A stretch of DNA of 64,000 nucleotides from an uncultured Acidimicrobiales bacterium (GCA_938002965.1 CALKZY010000043.1:1-64000), one strand, 5' to 3'. Positions 1-8,077 are shown, counted from the first letter of the stretch. Numbers and translations are program-made. Notes: generated by a model from the sequence alone, not told the origin.

Positions 1-149
1 ATCCGTCCACTCCCTACGACACCATCCCACCGGTAGACACCACCGAACCGGGCGACGACACCACGTCGACCACGGGGCCCGATTCCACCGACACCACCAT
101 CCTGACCGGTCCGGTTTCGGTCGAACCCTCCACCACAACCACCGGCTGA
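1..149 (+). CDS. C-terminal tail of a truncated Thr/Pro-rich protein
   Basis: An open frame runs from the window edge (codons start at base 3) to a TGA at 147-149. The 48 visible residues are almost all Thr, Pro, Ser, Asp and Gly and end in a short Thr run before a final Gly. Such low-complexity tails are common at the C-terminus of actinobacterial exported proteins and penicillin-binding proteins, but no domain is visible. The start lies outside the window, so the function cannot be named. The gene at 31440 has a similar Thr-rich tail. Confidence 0.5.
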   Translation, partial: PSTPYDTIPPVDTTEPGDDTTSTTGPDSTDTTILTGPVSVEPSTTTTG

Positions 150-271
150 CGCCACCGCCGAAGTTGTCGGCGAACGCGCCGCCTCAGCGCCATGAGCGAG
201 TCGTCGTCAGTGGGTCGTGGCGTTTCGTGCGGACGAGTCTGGCCAAACCAGCGCAAGATCTGAAGCTGTTC

Positions 272-342
272 TTCCTGATGGCAGCTACATCGGGGGCGTT
301 CTACCCCTCGCAAGTACCGTGGGATGTAGTGCCCATCAGGAA
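272..342. terminator. Long imperfect inverted repeat after nrdJ, possible bidirectional terminator
   Basis: The left arm (272-291, beginning TTCCTGATGG) and right arm (323-342, ending CCATCAGGAA) pair over 10 bp, then a 3-nt mismatch, then 7 bp. The loop contains a second GGGG/CCCC hairpin. It starts 11 bases past the nrdJ stop and lies after the plus-strand stop at 149, so it sits where two convergent genes would terminate. Neither side has a clear T-run, so a small mobile palindrome is an alternative. The rest of 150-352 shows nothing else. Confidence 0.4.
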
Positions 343-352
343 TTTAGGTGGG

Positions 353-3229
353 TTAGCTGCAGCCGCTGGTGTTGCCGCAGCTGGGGCAGGCGTGACAGCT
401 GACGTTGCGGTACATCGTGATCCCGCACTGCATACACATCGGAGCGTTCGGGTCGCTCATCTGCTCGGCGGTCTGCGGGATGCCGTTGGCCTCGATCAGA
501 TCCACCAGCTCACTGGCTGATTCGATCGAGGGCGGGTCCGATGGCAGATCGATTCCGAGTGTGTTCGGCGCCTCATCGACGCCGGGCAGAGTCTGCTGGG
601 TTCGTTCACCGGTGGTGAAGATTCCCAGGCTCGCACGCTCGTCATAGGTGAGGTACAGGACTGCGAGCTTGCGGAACAGGTAGTCCATGATCGACGACGC
701 GATTCGTACGTCGGGATCGTCGGTCATTCCTGCCGGTTCGAACCGCATGCCGGTGAAGGTGTCGACGAAGTTGCGGAGCGGGACGCCGTACTGGAGTCCG
801 TGGCTCACCGAGATTGCAAAGGCGTCCATGATTCCGGCCATGGTGGAACCCTGCTTGGAGACCCGAACGAAGATCTCGCCCGGTCGACCGTCGTCGTATT
901 CACCAACGGTGACGAATCCCTTGCAGTCCGACACGCGGAACTCGAAGGTCCGGCTGCGACGGTTGCGGGGCAGACGTTCCCGGACCGGCTTGAAGACTAC
1001 CTTCTCTACAACTTCGGTCACCGGGGTGTCATCGGTCTTCTTGGTGCTCAGTGGCTGGGCAACCTTGCAGTTGTCCCGGTAGATCGCCACCGCTTTCACG
1101 CCCATCTTCCAGGCATCGATGTGGAGCTGCTCGATCTCTTCGATCGTGGCTTCTTCGGGCATGTTGACCGTCTTGGAGATGGCTCCGGAAATGAACGGCT
1201 GTACTGCTGCCATCATCTTCACGTGCCCCAAGTAGTGAATCGGGTTGTCACCCATCGAGCAGGCGAAGACCGGCACGTGACCGTCCTTGAGGCCCGGGGC
1301 CCCAAGAATCGTCTTATTCTCATCGATGTGGTCGGTAATGGCCGTCGCCTCAGCCGACGAGTAGCCAAGGCGGTTCAGGGCACGAGGTACCGATTGGTTG
1401 ACGATACTCATCGTGCCGCCACCGACTAGTTTCTTCATCTTGCAAAGACCGAGGTCAGGCTCGATGCCGGTGGTGTCGCAGTCCATCAGAAGACCGATGG
1501 TGCCGGTTGGGGCGAGAACCGTGGCCTGAGCGTTTCGAACGCCGACCGATGTTCCCAACTCACAGGCGCTGTCCCACGACTGGCGGGCTTCATCGAGAAT
1601 GGCCGCCGGGGCCAGCGATGAGTCAATGGTGTCGCAGGCCTGCCGATGCTGATCGAGCACTCGCAGTACGTGGTCACGATTGTCATCATAACCCGCATGG
1701 GGGCCCATACGGGCCGCCGTACGGGCTGATGTGTGGTAGGCGTGTCCGGTCATCAACGACGTGATGGAGGCCGCCATGGCCCGTCCGGCGTCGGAATCGT
1801 AGGGAAGGCCAAGTGTCATCAGCAGAGCGCCGATGTTGGCGTAACCAAGACCCAGCTGACGGAACTTGCGAGAGTTGTCTCCAATGGCGTTCGTCGGGTA
1901 ATCGGCCCGTCCGACCAAGATCTCCTGGGCGGTAAAGAAGTGCTCGACCGCGTTCTTGAAACCGGCGACATCAAAGGTGTCGTCGTCGCCCATGTACTTA
2001 AGTAGGTTCAGGCTGGCAAGGTTGCAGGCTGAGTTGTCGAGGTGCATGTATTCGCTGCAGGGATTCGAGCCGTTGATCTTGCCGGTATTGGCCGAGGTGT
2101 GCCAGCGATTGATGGTGGAATCGAACTGCATTCCCGGATCAGCGCATTCCCAGGATGCCTGAGCGAACTGACGCATCAGATCCCGAGCTTTTACGGTGCG
2201 GATGAGCCTGCCGTCGGTCCTGGCTACAAGGTTCCAGTCATCGCCGTCGATGACCGCTTGCATGAACTCATCAGTGACTCGAACGGAGTTGTTGGCGTTT
2301 TGATACTGGATGGAGTGGCTGTCGGAGCCGTCAAGGTCCATGTCAAAGCCAGCTTCGCGCAGGACGCGTGCCTTGCGTTCTTCTGTGGCCTTGCACCAGA
2401 TGAACTCTTCGACGTCGGGATGATCAATGTCGAGCATGACCATTTTGGCCGCTCGTCGTGTCTTGCCCCCGGACTTGATGGTGCCGGCCGAGGCGTCAGC
2501 ACCGCGCATGAAGCTGACCGGGCCCGATGCGGTTCCACCGCCACGAAGCGGCTCGGCGCTCGAACGAATGCCTGAAAGGTTGATGCCAGCGCCCGAGCCA
2601 CCCTTGAAGATGACGCCTTCTTCGACGTACCAGTTCAAGATGGCGTCCATGGTGTCATCGACGGCCAAGATGAAGCAGGCCGAGGCCTGCTGGGGTACGC
2701 CTTTGACTCCGATGTTGAACCAGACCGGCGAGTTGAACGCACCCATCTGATGGATGATCAAGTGCTTCAGCTCATCGCTGAAGATCTCGGCCTCGTCGTC
2801 AGCGAAGTAGCCATCCTCAAGACCCCAGGCGGTAATGGTGTCGACTACTCGATCGGCGACCTGCTTGAGTGACGTCTCACGCTCGGGGGTTCCAAGGGCC
2901 CCCCGGAAGTACTTCTGGGCCAAGATGTTGATGGCGTTCACCGACCACGAATCCGGAACCTCCACGTCGGTCTGTTCGAACGCAACCTCGCCTGTCTTCC
3001 AGTTGGAGATGCGGGCGTCGCGTTTAACCCACGTGACGGTGCTATACGGGTCGACTCCCGCGGTGCTGTAATGCCGCTTCAGACCTATGTGTGTTTGTCC
3101 CGGTGCGAGAGTCATAGTTGTTCGATTCGCTTTCTTACTTACGTACTGAGGTTTGTATTTGAGGTTGCAGATCGACGACTGCGCACAAGTTGCCTCTGGA
3201 TCACTTTGCTTCTTCGTTTTCTGCTTCAT
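353..3229 (-). CDS. nrdJ: Vitamin B12-dependent ribonucleotide reductase, class II
   Basis: This enzyme reduces ribonucleotides to deoxyribonucleotides using adenosylcobalamin and needs no oxygen. The 958 residues carry the family core: a GGSGAG loop, the NGSNPCSEY active-site segment, the SACNLASLNLL stretch, the ATVLAPTGTIG motif, and a C-terminal Cys-rich ribbon with three CxxC pairs ending in SGCS that is expected to re-reduce the active site. The first 38 residues are Lys/Ser-rich and unlike the rest. A start at Met39 (base 3115) before MTLAPGQTH is an alternative, and neither start has a strong ribosome binding site. The gene stands alone with a long leader. nrdR lies 1.8 kb upstream and candidate NrdR boxes overlap its promoter region. 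No class I or III reductase is seen in the window. Confidence 0.95.
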   Translation of the reverse strand: MKQKTKKQSDPEATCAQSSICNLKYKPQYVSKKANRTTMTLAPGQTHIGLKRHYSTAGVDPYSTVTWVKRDARISNWKTGEVAFEQTDVEVPDSWSVNAINILAQKYFRGALGTPERETSLKQVADRVVDTITAWGLEDGYFADDEAEIFSDELKHLIIHQMGAFNSPVWFNIGVKGVPQQASACFILAVDDTMDAILNWYVEEGVIFKGGSGAGINLSGIRSSAEPLRGGGTASGPVSFMRGADASAGTIKSGGKTRRAAKMVMLDIDHPDVEEFIWCKATEERKARVLREAGFDMDLDGSDSHSIQYQNANNSVRVTDEFMQAVIDGDDWNLVARTDGRLIRTVKARDLMRQFAQASWECADPGMQFDSTINRWHTSANTGKINGSNPCSEYMHLDNSACNLASLNLLKYMGDDDTFDVAGFKNAVEHFFTAQEILVGRADYPTNAIGDNSRKFRQLGLGYANIGALLMTLGLPYDSDAGRAMAASITSLMTGHAYHTSARTAARMGPHAGYDDNRDHVLRVLDQHRQACDTIDSSLAPAAILDEARQSWDSACELGTSVGVRNAQATVLAPTGTIGLLMDCDTTGIEPDLGLCKMKKLVGGGTMSIVNQSVPRALNRLGYSSAEATAITDHIDENKTILGAPGLKDGHVPVFACSMGDNPIHYLGHVKMMAAVQPFISGAISKTVNMPEEATIEEIEQLHIDAWKMGVKAVAIYRDNCKVAQPLSTKKTDDTPVTEVVEKVVFKPVRERLPRNRRSRTFEFRVSDCKGFVTVGEYDDGRPGEIFVRVSKQGSTMAGIMDAFAISVSHGLQYGVPLRNFVDTFTGMRFEPAGMTDDPDVRIASSIMDYLFRKLAVLYLTYDERASLGIFTTGERTQQTLPGVDEAPNTLGIDLPSDPPSIESASELVDLIEANGIPQTAEQMSDPNAPMCMQCGITMYRNVSCHACPSCGNTSGCS

Positions 3230-3597
3230 TCACTTGCCTCACTCGCTGCGGTGTCAGTGCAGCCTTCAGGCAAGTTTCAAGTGGAGATCCCCTGAGTGGT
3301 GGTTCGTCCACCGGCAGGGGCGATCAGTTCCGGTTACATCACCGTGAGTCTCGTTTTGCGACTCTTGGCGATCTCCATGATCTGACTTGTTCGTGAAGAG
3401 GTTCCCTGGCTCGTCTTTCTAGTCATGTCGAGTGACAGTTTGCGGCGGTGTTGCCTCGCTGTCCCTCCGTTGTTGTGCACGCGCTGTCCGATTCCACCGA
3501 CAGCGTGCACCTGCATTACATGGCTCGTAGCCCGTTTGCTGTTCTTACCGGAGTCTCCCGCGGGATACTCCGCCGCACTCAGCGCACAAACTGCCTG

Positions 3598-3613
3598 CCA
3601 CTAGATCTTGTGC
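3598..3613. promoter_or_regulatory. Candidate NrdR box 1 upstream of nrdJ
   Basis: The 16-mer CCACTAGATCTTGTGC matches the NrdR consensus ACACTATATATTGTGT at 12 of its 14 inner positions, including both CAC/GTG half-sites. It lies 45-60 bases downstream of the predicted -10 of nrdJ. NrdR represses ribonucleotide reductase genes when dATP is high, and the nrdR gene is at 5002-5472. Confidence 0.55.
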
Positions 3614-3638
3614 TGACCGCCAGCTCAAAATGAGCGAC

Positions 3639-3654
3639 GCACAAGATGTGGGTA
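3639..3654. promoter_or_regulatory. Candidate NrdR box 2, weaker, at the nrdJ transcription start
   Basis: GCACAAGATGTGGG shares the CACAAGAT core with the reverse complement of box 1, 41 bases from it (about four helix turns; three turns is usual for NrdR boxes). It overlaps the expected transcription start, a sensible repressor position. The right half-site is poor. Confidence 0.35.
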
Positions 3655-3657
3655 GTT

Positions 3658-3687
3658 ATTACATCACTGTAATTACGATGATGTCAA
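3658..3687 (-). promoter_or_regulatory. Sigma-70-type promoter of nrdJ
   Basis: Read on the minus strand, a perfect -35 TTGACA (3682-3687) is followed by an 18-base spacer and a -10 TGTAAT (3658-3663, 5 of 6 to TATAAT). The start would fall near 3651, inside the second NrdR-box-like site. Confidence 0.6.
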
Positions 3688-4234
3688 CACAGTTCCAAGG
3701 TTTTTCTTTTGCTGTAATCCTTCCGGGCCGCCAGATGGCCGCTCCGCAGGAGCATGTCGGGGCGAAACTATGCACGTAACGGAGGTCGGACCTAGAGGAC
3801 CACGGGTCAAGGTTTGTTTCCAGGCGGCACGCGTGCCGCTAAACGGTTGCCGGACAGGTCAAGGTCTCCTGCGACCAGCCCAACTTCCAAGGCATTGCCC
3901 AAACCCAGGGGCCCTGAATCTCCTCCAAGACCCTGCCATACCGATGTCTAAGCCCGACCTCCGTCACCATTGCTCAGCCCCACGACGGGCGTATCGGCCA
4001 CCATAATCAATCCCGGCTGTGGATCGGAAGAGGTGGAACCTGTGGATTACTGTGGACAGACCCTCAATTTCCTGTGAGGTTCATGTGGGTGACCGTTTTG
4101 AGGCCCCAAGACGGCCACAACCGACCTACAGCGCCAACCAACCAACGGCCGTTGAAACTATCGACAGCGCCACCGGGTTACAGCGCCACCGGGTCACAGA
4201 GAGTCCGCGCCCGTACGACACATAAACTGAATCG
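3688..4234. other. Intergenic region between nrdJ and the RibD-like gene, with short repeats
   Basis: No gene is supported here. Between 4018 and 4056 there are three TGTGGA copies, one of them (TGTGGATTA) one base from a DnaA box. Three copies of ACAGCGCCA(A/C)C lie at 4128, 4164 and 4180; the last two are identical 15-mers (4164-4178 and 4180-4194) directly upstream of the next gene. The role is unknown. Confidence 0.5.
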
Positions 4235-5005
4235 ATGCGCGAGTTATTCCCCGACGAGTCGACCGTTGCCCCCGATACGCCGGATGATGTCATCCGCGCC
4301 GTAGTGGCCGAAGACCGTGAGCCCGCTGGTGACCGGCCCTGGTTGTTCGTCAACATGGTCGCCAGCATTGACGGGGCTACCGCCACCGATGGAACCTCGG
4401 GAGGATTGGGGGCCGAGGGCGATCGCCTGATCTTTCGCGGTCTCCGGTCAAGCGCCGATTTCATCCTCGTTGGCGGCCAGACTGTTCGCGATGAGCGTTA
4501 CCGCCCCCCGCTCGCCTATGAAACGGCCCAAGACATCCGGGCTGGGCGCGGCCAGACCGAGCGGCCGCGGTTGGCGGTTGTCAGCGGATCGCTGCGCCTC
4601 GACCGCGACCTGCCATTCTTCGACGATGATCCCCCACCGCTCGTCTTCCATCCGCCAGATGCGGAAACTGAGCGCGTCGACGAGTTGTCTGACAAGGCCG
4701 AATTGGTTGCTATCTCAAGCGTGGACCAAAACGGCAGGCTGTCGATGGCCGCCGTGGTGGATGAACTGGGCCGAAGAGGGGCTCGTCGCGTCCTCAGCGA
4801 AGGAGGGCCGTCGATCAATGGGCAACTAGTGACAGATGCCGCAGTGGATGAGTGGAATCTCACCCTGGCCCCGCTCGTAGTCGGAGGAACGTCTCCCCGG
4901 GCGGCCGTGGGTCCACTAACCGAGGGCCCACCCTCAGGGATGCAATTGCGGCGGGTATGGACCGACGAGGGCTACTTGTTCTGCCGCTGGACCCGCTCCA
5001 CTTAG
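4235..5005 (+). CDS. RibD C-terminal/dihydrofolate-reductase-fold pyrimidine reductase family protein
   Basis: A 256-residue protein of the RibD reductase (DHFR-like) fold. Family motifs in order are VNMVASIDG (residues about 39-47), ILVGGQTVRDERY (about 77-89), a Gly-rich VLSEGGPSINGQL NADPH-binding segment (about 186-198), and LTLAPLVVGG near the end. In riboflavin synthesis such domains reduce the ribosyl group of the pyrimidine intermediate, but stand-alone actinobacterial members are often of unproven function and no other rib gene is adjacent. It converges on nrdR, and the two stop codons overlap by 4 bases. Confidence 0.8.
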   Translation: MRELFPDESTVAPDTPDDVIRAVVAEDREPAGDRPWLFVNMVASIDGATATDGTSGGLGAEGDRLIFRGLRSSADFILVGGQTVRDERYRPPLAYETAQDIRAGRGQTERPRLAVVSGSLRLDRDLPFFDDDPPPLVFHPPDAETERVDELSDKAELVAISSVDQNGRLSMAAVVDELGRRGARRVLSEGGPSINGQLVTDAAVDEWNLTLAPLVVGGTSPRAAVGPLTEGPPSGMQLRRVWTDEGYLFCRWTRST

Positions 5006-5472
5006 ACTTCGGCTATCTCCGGATCCACCTTGATGAGGCGGGCTTCGCGCTCGAAGTCCGCCACATTGTCAAAGCCCTTATACACGCTGGCGAAGCGTAG
5101 GTACGCCACCGGATCCATCTCCCGGAGCTGCTCCAACACGGCCAGCCCGACCCACTCGGACGAAACCTCGCCGCCCTCCGAACGCGCACTCTCTACCACG
5201 CCGGCAGCGATGTCCTCGAAGTCCGACCTGGTCAAGGGTCGACCCTTACATGCCGCCACGAGGCCGGAAACAATCTTCTCTTCGTCGAAGGCAACCGCTA
5301 CGCCCGACCGCTTCATTACCCGAAGCGGCAGCTCCTCCACTCGCTCGAAAGTAGTGAAGCGATAGTCGCAACCGAGGCAGCTGCGACGCCGACGAACCGA
5401 AGTCTCCTCGTCCGCAGAGCGCGAGTCAATGACTTTCGTCTCGCTCTCTCCGCAACCTGGGCATCGCACCAT
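5002..5472 (-). CDS. nrdR: Transcriptional repressor NrdR
   Basis: The 156 residues match the usual NrdR length. An N-terminal zinc ribbon (CPGCG at residues 3-7, CLGCDYRF further on) precedes an ATP-cone domain that senses ATP/dATP. The start MVRCPGCGES is chosen because the frame stays open 51 codons further upstream but the extra residues look non-coding and NrdR proteins begin at this motif. It should control nrdJ through the boxes at 3598-3654. The order nrdR, LysM gene, lexA is the classic actinobacterial arrangement. Confidence 0.93.
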   Translation of the reverse strand: MVRCPGCGESETKVIDSRSADEETSVRRRRSCLGCDYRFTTFERVEELPLRVMKRSGVAVAFDEEKIVSGLVAACKGRPLTRSDFEDIAAGVVESARSEGGEVSSEWVGLAVLEQLREMDPVAYLRFASVYKGFDNVADFEREARLIKVDPEIAEV

Positions 5473-5492
5473 GCCAACACTAGCGGTGTCGG

Positions 5493-6026
5493 TCACGCCA
5501 GAAGTTGGCTGGGTATTACAATTGCCTGACCAACGACTATGGCTGCACCGCCATTGGCCTCCACCAGGGTGGCTACCGCTGTTCGCCTGTCCTGTCCAAC
5601 CGCGTACTCGCCGGCAAGCGACCATAGAGAGTCCCCCGGCCCAGCAACAACAACCAGATCGCCGGGCGATCCAACCCCGGAGGAGCTCACGGCTCCGCTG
5701 TCAGGGGCATTATCGAAGGTGTAGTCCGCAGGTGGGACTCCCTGGGACAGTCGAACACCAACCAAGAGCATGACGGCCGCCAGCGCCACCACAGCGGCGG
5801 TACCGGTGAGACCACCGGGCAGGCCCGACCGGGCTAGGACGGCATCAGGCGACGGGTGGATCGACCGACGGATCGTTTCTTCGGCCCGCTGCACATCGAG
5901 GTGCCTGAAACCGGCCTCAGGCGGATCGGCAAATGGGCCGTCATTGTCGACCACCAGGCGAAGATGACCTTTGACGACATTAGGCCTACTCGCCACTGGG
6001 CGACGCAACGTCGCCGTGCTACTCAT
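5493..6026 (-). CDS. LysM-domain membrane protein divergent from lexA (ChiZ/YneA-like SOS division inhibitor candidate)
   Basis: A 177-residue protein with a cytoplasmic N-terminal region, one membrane segment (about residues 70-92), a Gly/Ser linker, and a C-terminal LysM fold (about 125-175) containing GPGDSLWSLA and ending GQAIVIPSQ, which would bind peptidoglycan outside the cell. I start it at MSSTATLRRP because the upstream codons look non-coding. In mycobacteria the equivalent gene between lexA and nrdR (Rv2719c/ChiZ) is DNA-damage induced and slows division. The same position and the LexA boxes upstream suggest the same job here, by inference. Confidence 0.75.
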   Translation of the reverse strand: MSSTATLRRPVASRPNVVKGHLRLVVDNDGPFADPPEAGFRHLDVQRAEETIRRSIHPSPDAVLARSGLPGGLTGTAAVVALAAVMLLVGVRLSQGVPPADYTFDNAPDSGAVSSSGVGSPGDLVVVAGPGDSLWSLAGEYAVGQDRRTAVATLVEANGGAAIVVGQAIVIPSQLLA

Positions 6027-6215
6027 CGTCCAAGCCCGGCCGCTGCACGGCGACCGTCTGAACGATCCGGAGAATTCGGATACATGTGCAACCATGGTGT
6101 GAGTATCTCCAAGTGGTGTGACAGTGAACTGCTGGAAGCTACGAACAGGACTCGGGTGACGAACAATCACGAGACCAACCATCGGGTGTCGGTATCCACC
6201 GCTTCGACAAGAAGC

Positions 6216-6229
6216 CGAACTATTGTTCG
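6216..6229. promoter_or_regulatory. LexA (SOS) box 1
   Basis: CGAACTATTGTTCG is a perfect GAAC-N4-GTTC palindrome of the Gram-positive/actinobacterial LexA type, 187 bases upstream of the LysM start and 129 upstream of lexA. Confidence 0.85.
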
Positions 6230-6253
6230 TCGCACGGATGTTCGATATAGTAC

Positions 6254-6267
6254 CGAACAACTGTACG
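6254..6267. promoter_or_regulatory. LexA box 2, one mismatch
   Basis: CGAACAACTGTACG differs from the GAAC-N4-GTTC palindrome at one base. It lies 25 bases from box 1. Confidence 0.65.
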
Positions 6268-6294
6268 CATGCAACACTCGGCGGGGCTGTTTTT

Positions 6295-6308
6295 CGAACA
6301 ACTGTTCA
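6295..6308. promoter_or_regulatory. LexA box 3, proximal to lexA
   Basis: CGAACAACTGTTCA keeps the perfect GAAC-N4-GTTC core, 50 bases before the lexA start, and has the same core as the recA box at 31337. It fits lexA autorepression. Confidence 0.85.
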
Positions 6309-6357
6309 TAGCCACCGCCAACTCACAACATTGGCCCGACGACTCTTGGAGGCAGCC

Positions 6358-6993
6358 ATGGGAGAACACAAACTGACGAAACGCCAGTTGGCGATTCTCG
6401 AATTCATCGATCGTCAAATGAGGGAAAACGGATTTCCTCCGTCGGTTCGCGAGATCGGTGCCGAGGTCGGATTGGCCTCGCCATCTTCGGTTCACTCTCA
6501 ACTGGCCACTCTGCAACAGAACGGCTATCTGGTTCGAGACGAAACCAAGCCGCGGGCAATCCAAGTCCGATGGGACTCTCTCACCGGCGCTGCCGACGTG
6601 GAACGGCGGCCCGTCAGGCACGTACCGCTAGTAGGCCAAGTGGCCGCAGGCACTGATGTGTTGGCGGAGGAGCATATCGAAGAGACCATGCCGGTTCCCG
6701 CCGACCTGACAGGCGAGGGCGACCTGTTCATGCTTACCGTGCGGGGCGAATCGATGATCGAAGCAGGAATCCTCGACGGCGACTTCGTCGTCGCCAGAGT
6801 TCAGAACACGGCCGACAACGGCGACACCATCGTTGCCGGAATTCCGGGCGAGGAAGCCACGGTCAAGACCTACCGACGCCGAGGCAACCAGGTGATCCTG
6901 GAGCCGGCCAACTCGACCATGGAGCCAATGGAATTCAACGGTGACGACGTAGCCATCTACGGCAAGGTCGTTACCGTCATGCGTCGGCTGTAA
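6358..6993 (+). CDS. lexA: SOS repressor LexA
   Basis: A 211-residue LexA. The N-terminal winged helix (residues 1-70, with the FPPSVREIG recognition region) binds SOS boxes. The C-terminal S24 peptidase domain cleaves itself when RecA is activated: the scissile Ala97-Gly98 lies in VAAG, the nucleophile is Ser132 in RGESM, and the general base is Lys170 in ATVKTY. The start ATG at 6358 follows a GGAGG at the right distance; the open frame continues upstream through the LexA boxes and is not used. The gene is autoregulated by the three boxes. Confidence 0.95.
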   Translation: MGEHKLTKRQLAILEFIDRQMRENGFPPSVREIGAEVGLASPSSVHSQLATLQQNGYLVRDETKPRAIQVRWDSLTGAADVERRPVRHVPLVGQVAAGTDVLAEEHIEETMPVPADLTGEGDLFMLTVRGESMIEAGILDGDFVVARVQNTADNGDTIVAGIPGEEATVKTYRRRGNQVILEPANSTMEPMEFNGDDVAIYGKVVTVMRRL

Positions 6994-7020
6994 GCCGCCG
7001 CGTAATCAGCACAAAAATGG

Positions 7021-7065
7021 CAATGGGTTGGCTCAATGGTCAAAGACCGTTGTACCAACCCATTG
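7021..7065. terminator. Strong hairpin between lexA and the ferritin-like gene
   Basis: An 11-bp perfect stem (CAATGGGTTGG with CCAACCCATTG) continues into an imperfect inner stem around an AAA loop, about 20 pairs in all, placed exactly between two convergent genes. It probably serves both strands. Confidence 0.7.
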
Positions 7066-7082
7066 CGGTGTTCCCCCTCAAG

Positions 7083-7907
7083 CTAGACCTCAGCGGCGGC
7101 TGTTCCCTCTCGTGCCTTCAGTGACATTTCTACGATGTCATCCACTTCTTCGTCAGTGAAACCGGCCATCTTCCGAAACTGACGAGCCAAGCGGATCGGC
7201 GCTTCTCGTTCCTCGCCCCGAAGGCCCCGGAAGTTAAACAGACCATCCACGACGCGCTGAAACTCGATGGCCCCCTTCCGTCGCTCGTTGTCATTCTTGG
7301 TGATCTCGCGAAGCCATCGCGAACCCATGTTCACGTGGGTGACCTCATCGGCCAGCATGTAGTCCTCACAGAAGGTGAGCACAGGGTCAGCGGTTTCCCT
7401 GCCGAATTCCCGCATCTGGGTGAACACATCGATCGCCAGCCCCTCCAAGCCCCTATTGACTCCGGCCAATCGAAAGGCTGGATCCTCGTGGCAGGCGGCT
7501 TCAAACAACGTCGTCGATTCGACGTATTCGCCCAGCTGCCCGCCCATGTGTTCAGCCAATTTGACCGAGATCTCGCAGTGCCGGGCTTCGTCCCAGCACT
7601 GGCGGGCCATGTCGAGCTTCAATTCAAAGGGAACCTGATCGGTGTCAAAGTCGAAGGCCGTTCGACCCGCACCTTCGAGTGCCTGAATCTCGCCGACGAA
7701 GATACCGTGCATTCGCCGCCGAGCCCGCTCCCCCACATCCAGGGCGTCAACGTCAACTCGGGCGACGGGCGTGCCGTTGCGGGTGTCTACGAAGCGTTGC
7801 TCGGTCGTCTGTCGGCGAAATCGGGCGTCGCGTGCAAGCTGGGAAGGATGAAGGTTCTTACGCATTGCTCTGGTTCGCTGCTGGCTAGTGGCTTTCCTCA
7901 CCGCCAA
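7083..7907 (-). CDS. Ferritin-like di-iron domain protein (DUF455-like)
   Basis: A 274-residue protein with a four-helix di-iron signature: a Glu in VGEIQALEG (about residue 73), the first ExxH in WDEARHCE (about 105-112), and a second ExxH in ADEVTHVNMG (about 190-200), which together would hold two irons. The family includes proteins of unknown oxidase or hydroxylase activity. The N-terminal 40 residues are basic, and Met15 could be an alternative start. It is transcribed alone, divergently from the small membrane gene at 8078. The substrate is unknown. Confidence 0.65.
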   Translation of the reverse strand: MAVRKATSQQRTRAMRKNLHPSQLARDARFRRQTTEQRFVDTRNGTPVARVDVDALDVGERARRRMHGIFVGEIQALEGAGRTAFDFDTDQVPFELKLDMARQCWDEARHCEISVKLAEHMGGQLGEYVESTTLFEAACHEDPAFRLAGVNRGLEGLAIDVFTQMREFGRETADPVLTFCEDYMLADEVTHVNMGSRWLREITKNDNERRKGAIEFQRVVDGLFNFRGLRGEEREAPIRLARQFRKMAGFTDEEVDDIVEMSLKAREGTAAAEV

Positions 7908-8077
7908 CCGGTCTCGGTTCGGCAGATGAGCAGTAGATAGTTGAACGGTAGGAAGATGCTAACAGACTGCTAATGACTTCAACTAGTTGCATACCGTGTC
8001 CAATTCCCTGGTTGTTGTGCCATCAGTCAAACGGTTGATCTTCTAAGCCTGCGTCCCACCCGGTAGCCTGGAACGCA

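Larger units (their letters stand above)
3230..3657 (-). promoter_or_regulatory. Long structured nrdJ leader
   Basis: About 420 bases separate the predicted nrdJ promoter from the start codon. The leader holds two strong hairpins: 3475-3510, a 12-bp stem GTGCACG...CGTGCAC with a 2-nt bulge, and a near-palindrome at 3550-3573 built around TCCCGCGGGA. Read on the minus strand there is also a CCGCAAACTGTCA segment (3433-3445) followed 20 bases later by AGCCAGGGAACCT (within 3395-3412). Both resemble conserved pieces of cobalamin riboswitches, but the spacing of the upstream part does not fit. I see no ORF here. Confidence 0.3.

Noticed and set aside
3395-3445. A true cobalamin riboswitch upstream of nrdJ
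   Set aside because: Only two partial conserved segments match, the GGGAA and GGTGnAATCC parts are not in the right order or spacing, and the regulatory logic would be unusual. Kept only as a low-scored lead.
4018-4056. Chromosomal replication origin
   Set aside because: Only three weak DnaA-like sites are present, with no AT-rich unwinding region and no dnaA, dnaN or gyr genes nearby.
5473-5625. N-terminal extension of NrdR
   Set aside because: The extra 51 residues precede the invariant MxCPxC start of the family and read like non-coding sequence overlapping the LysM gene.
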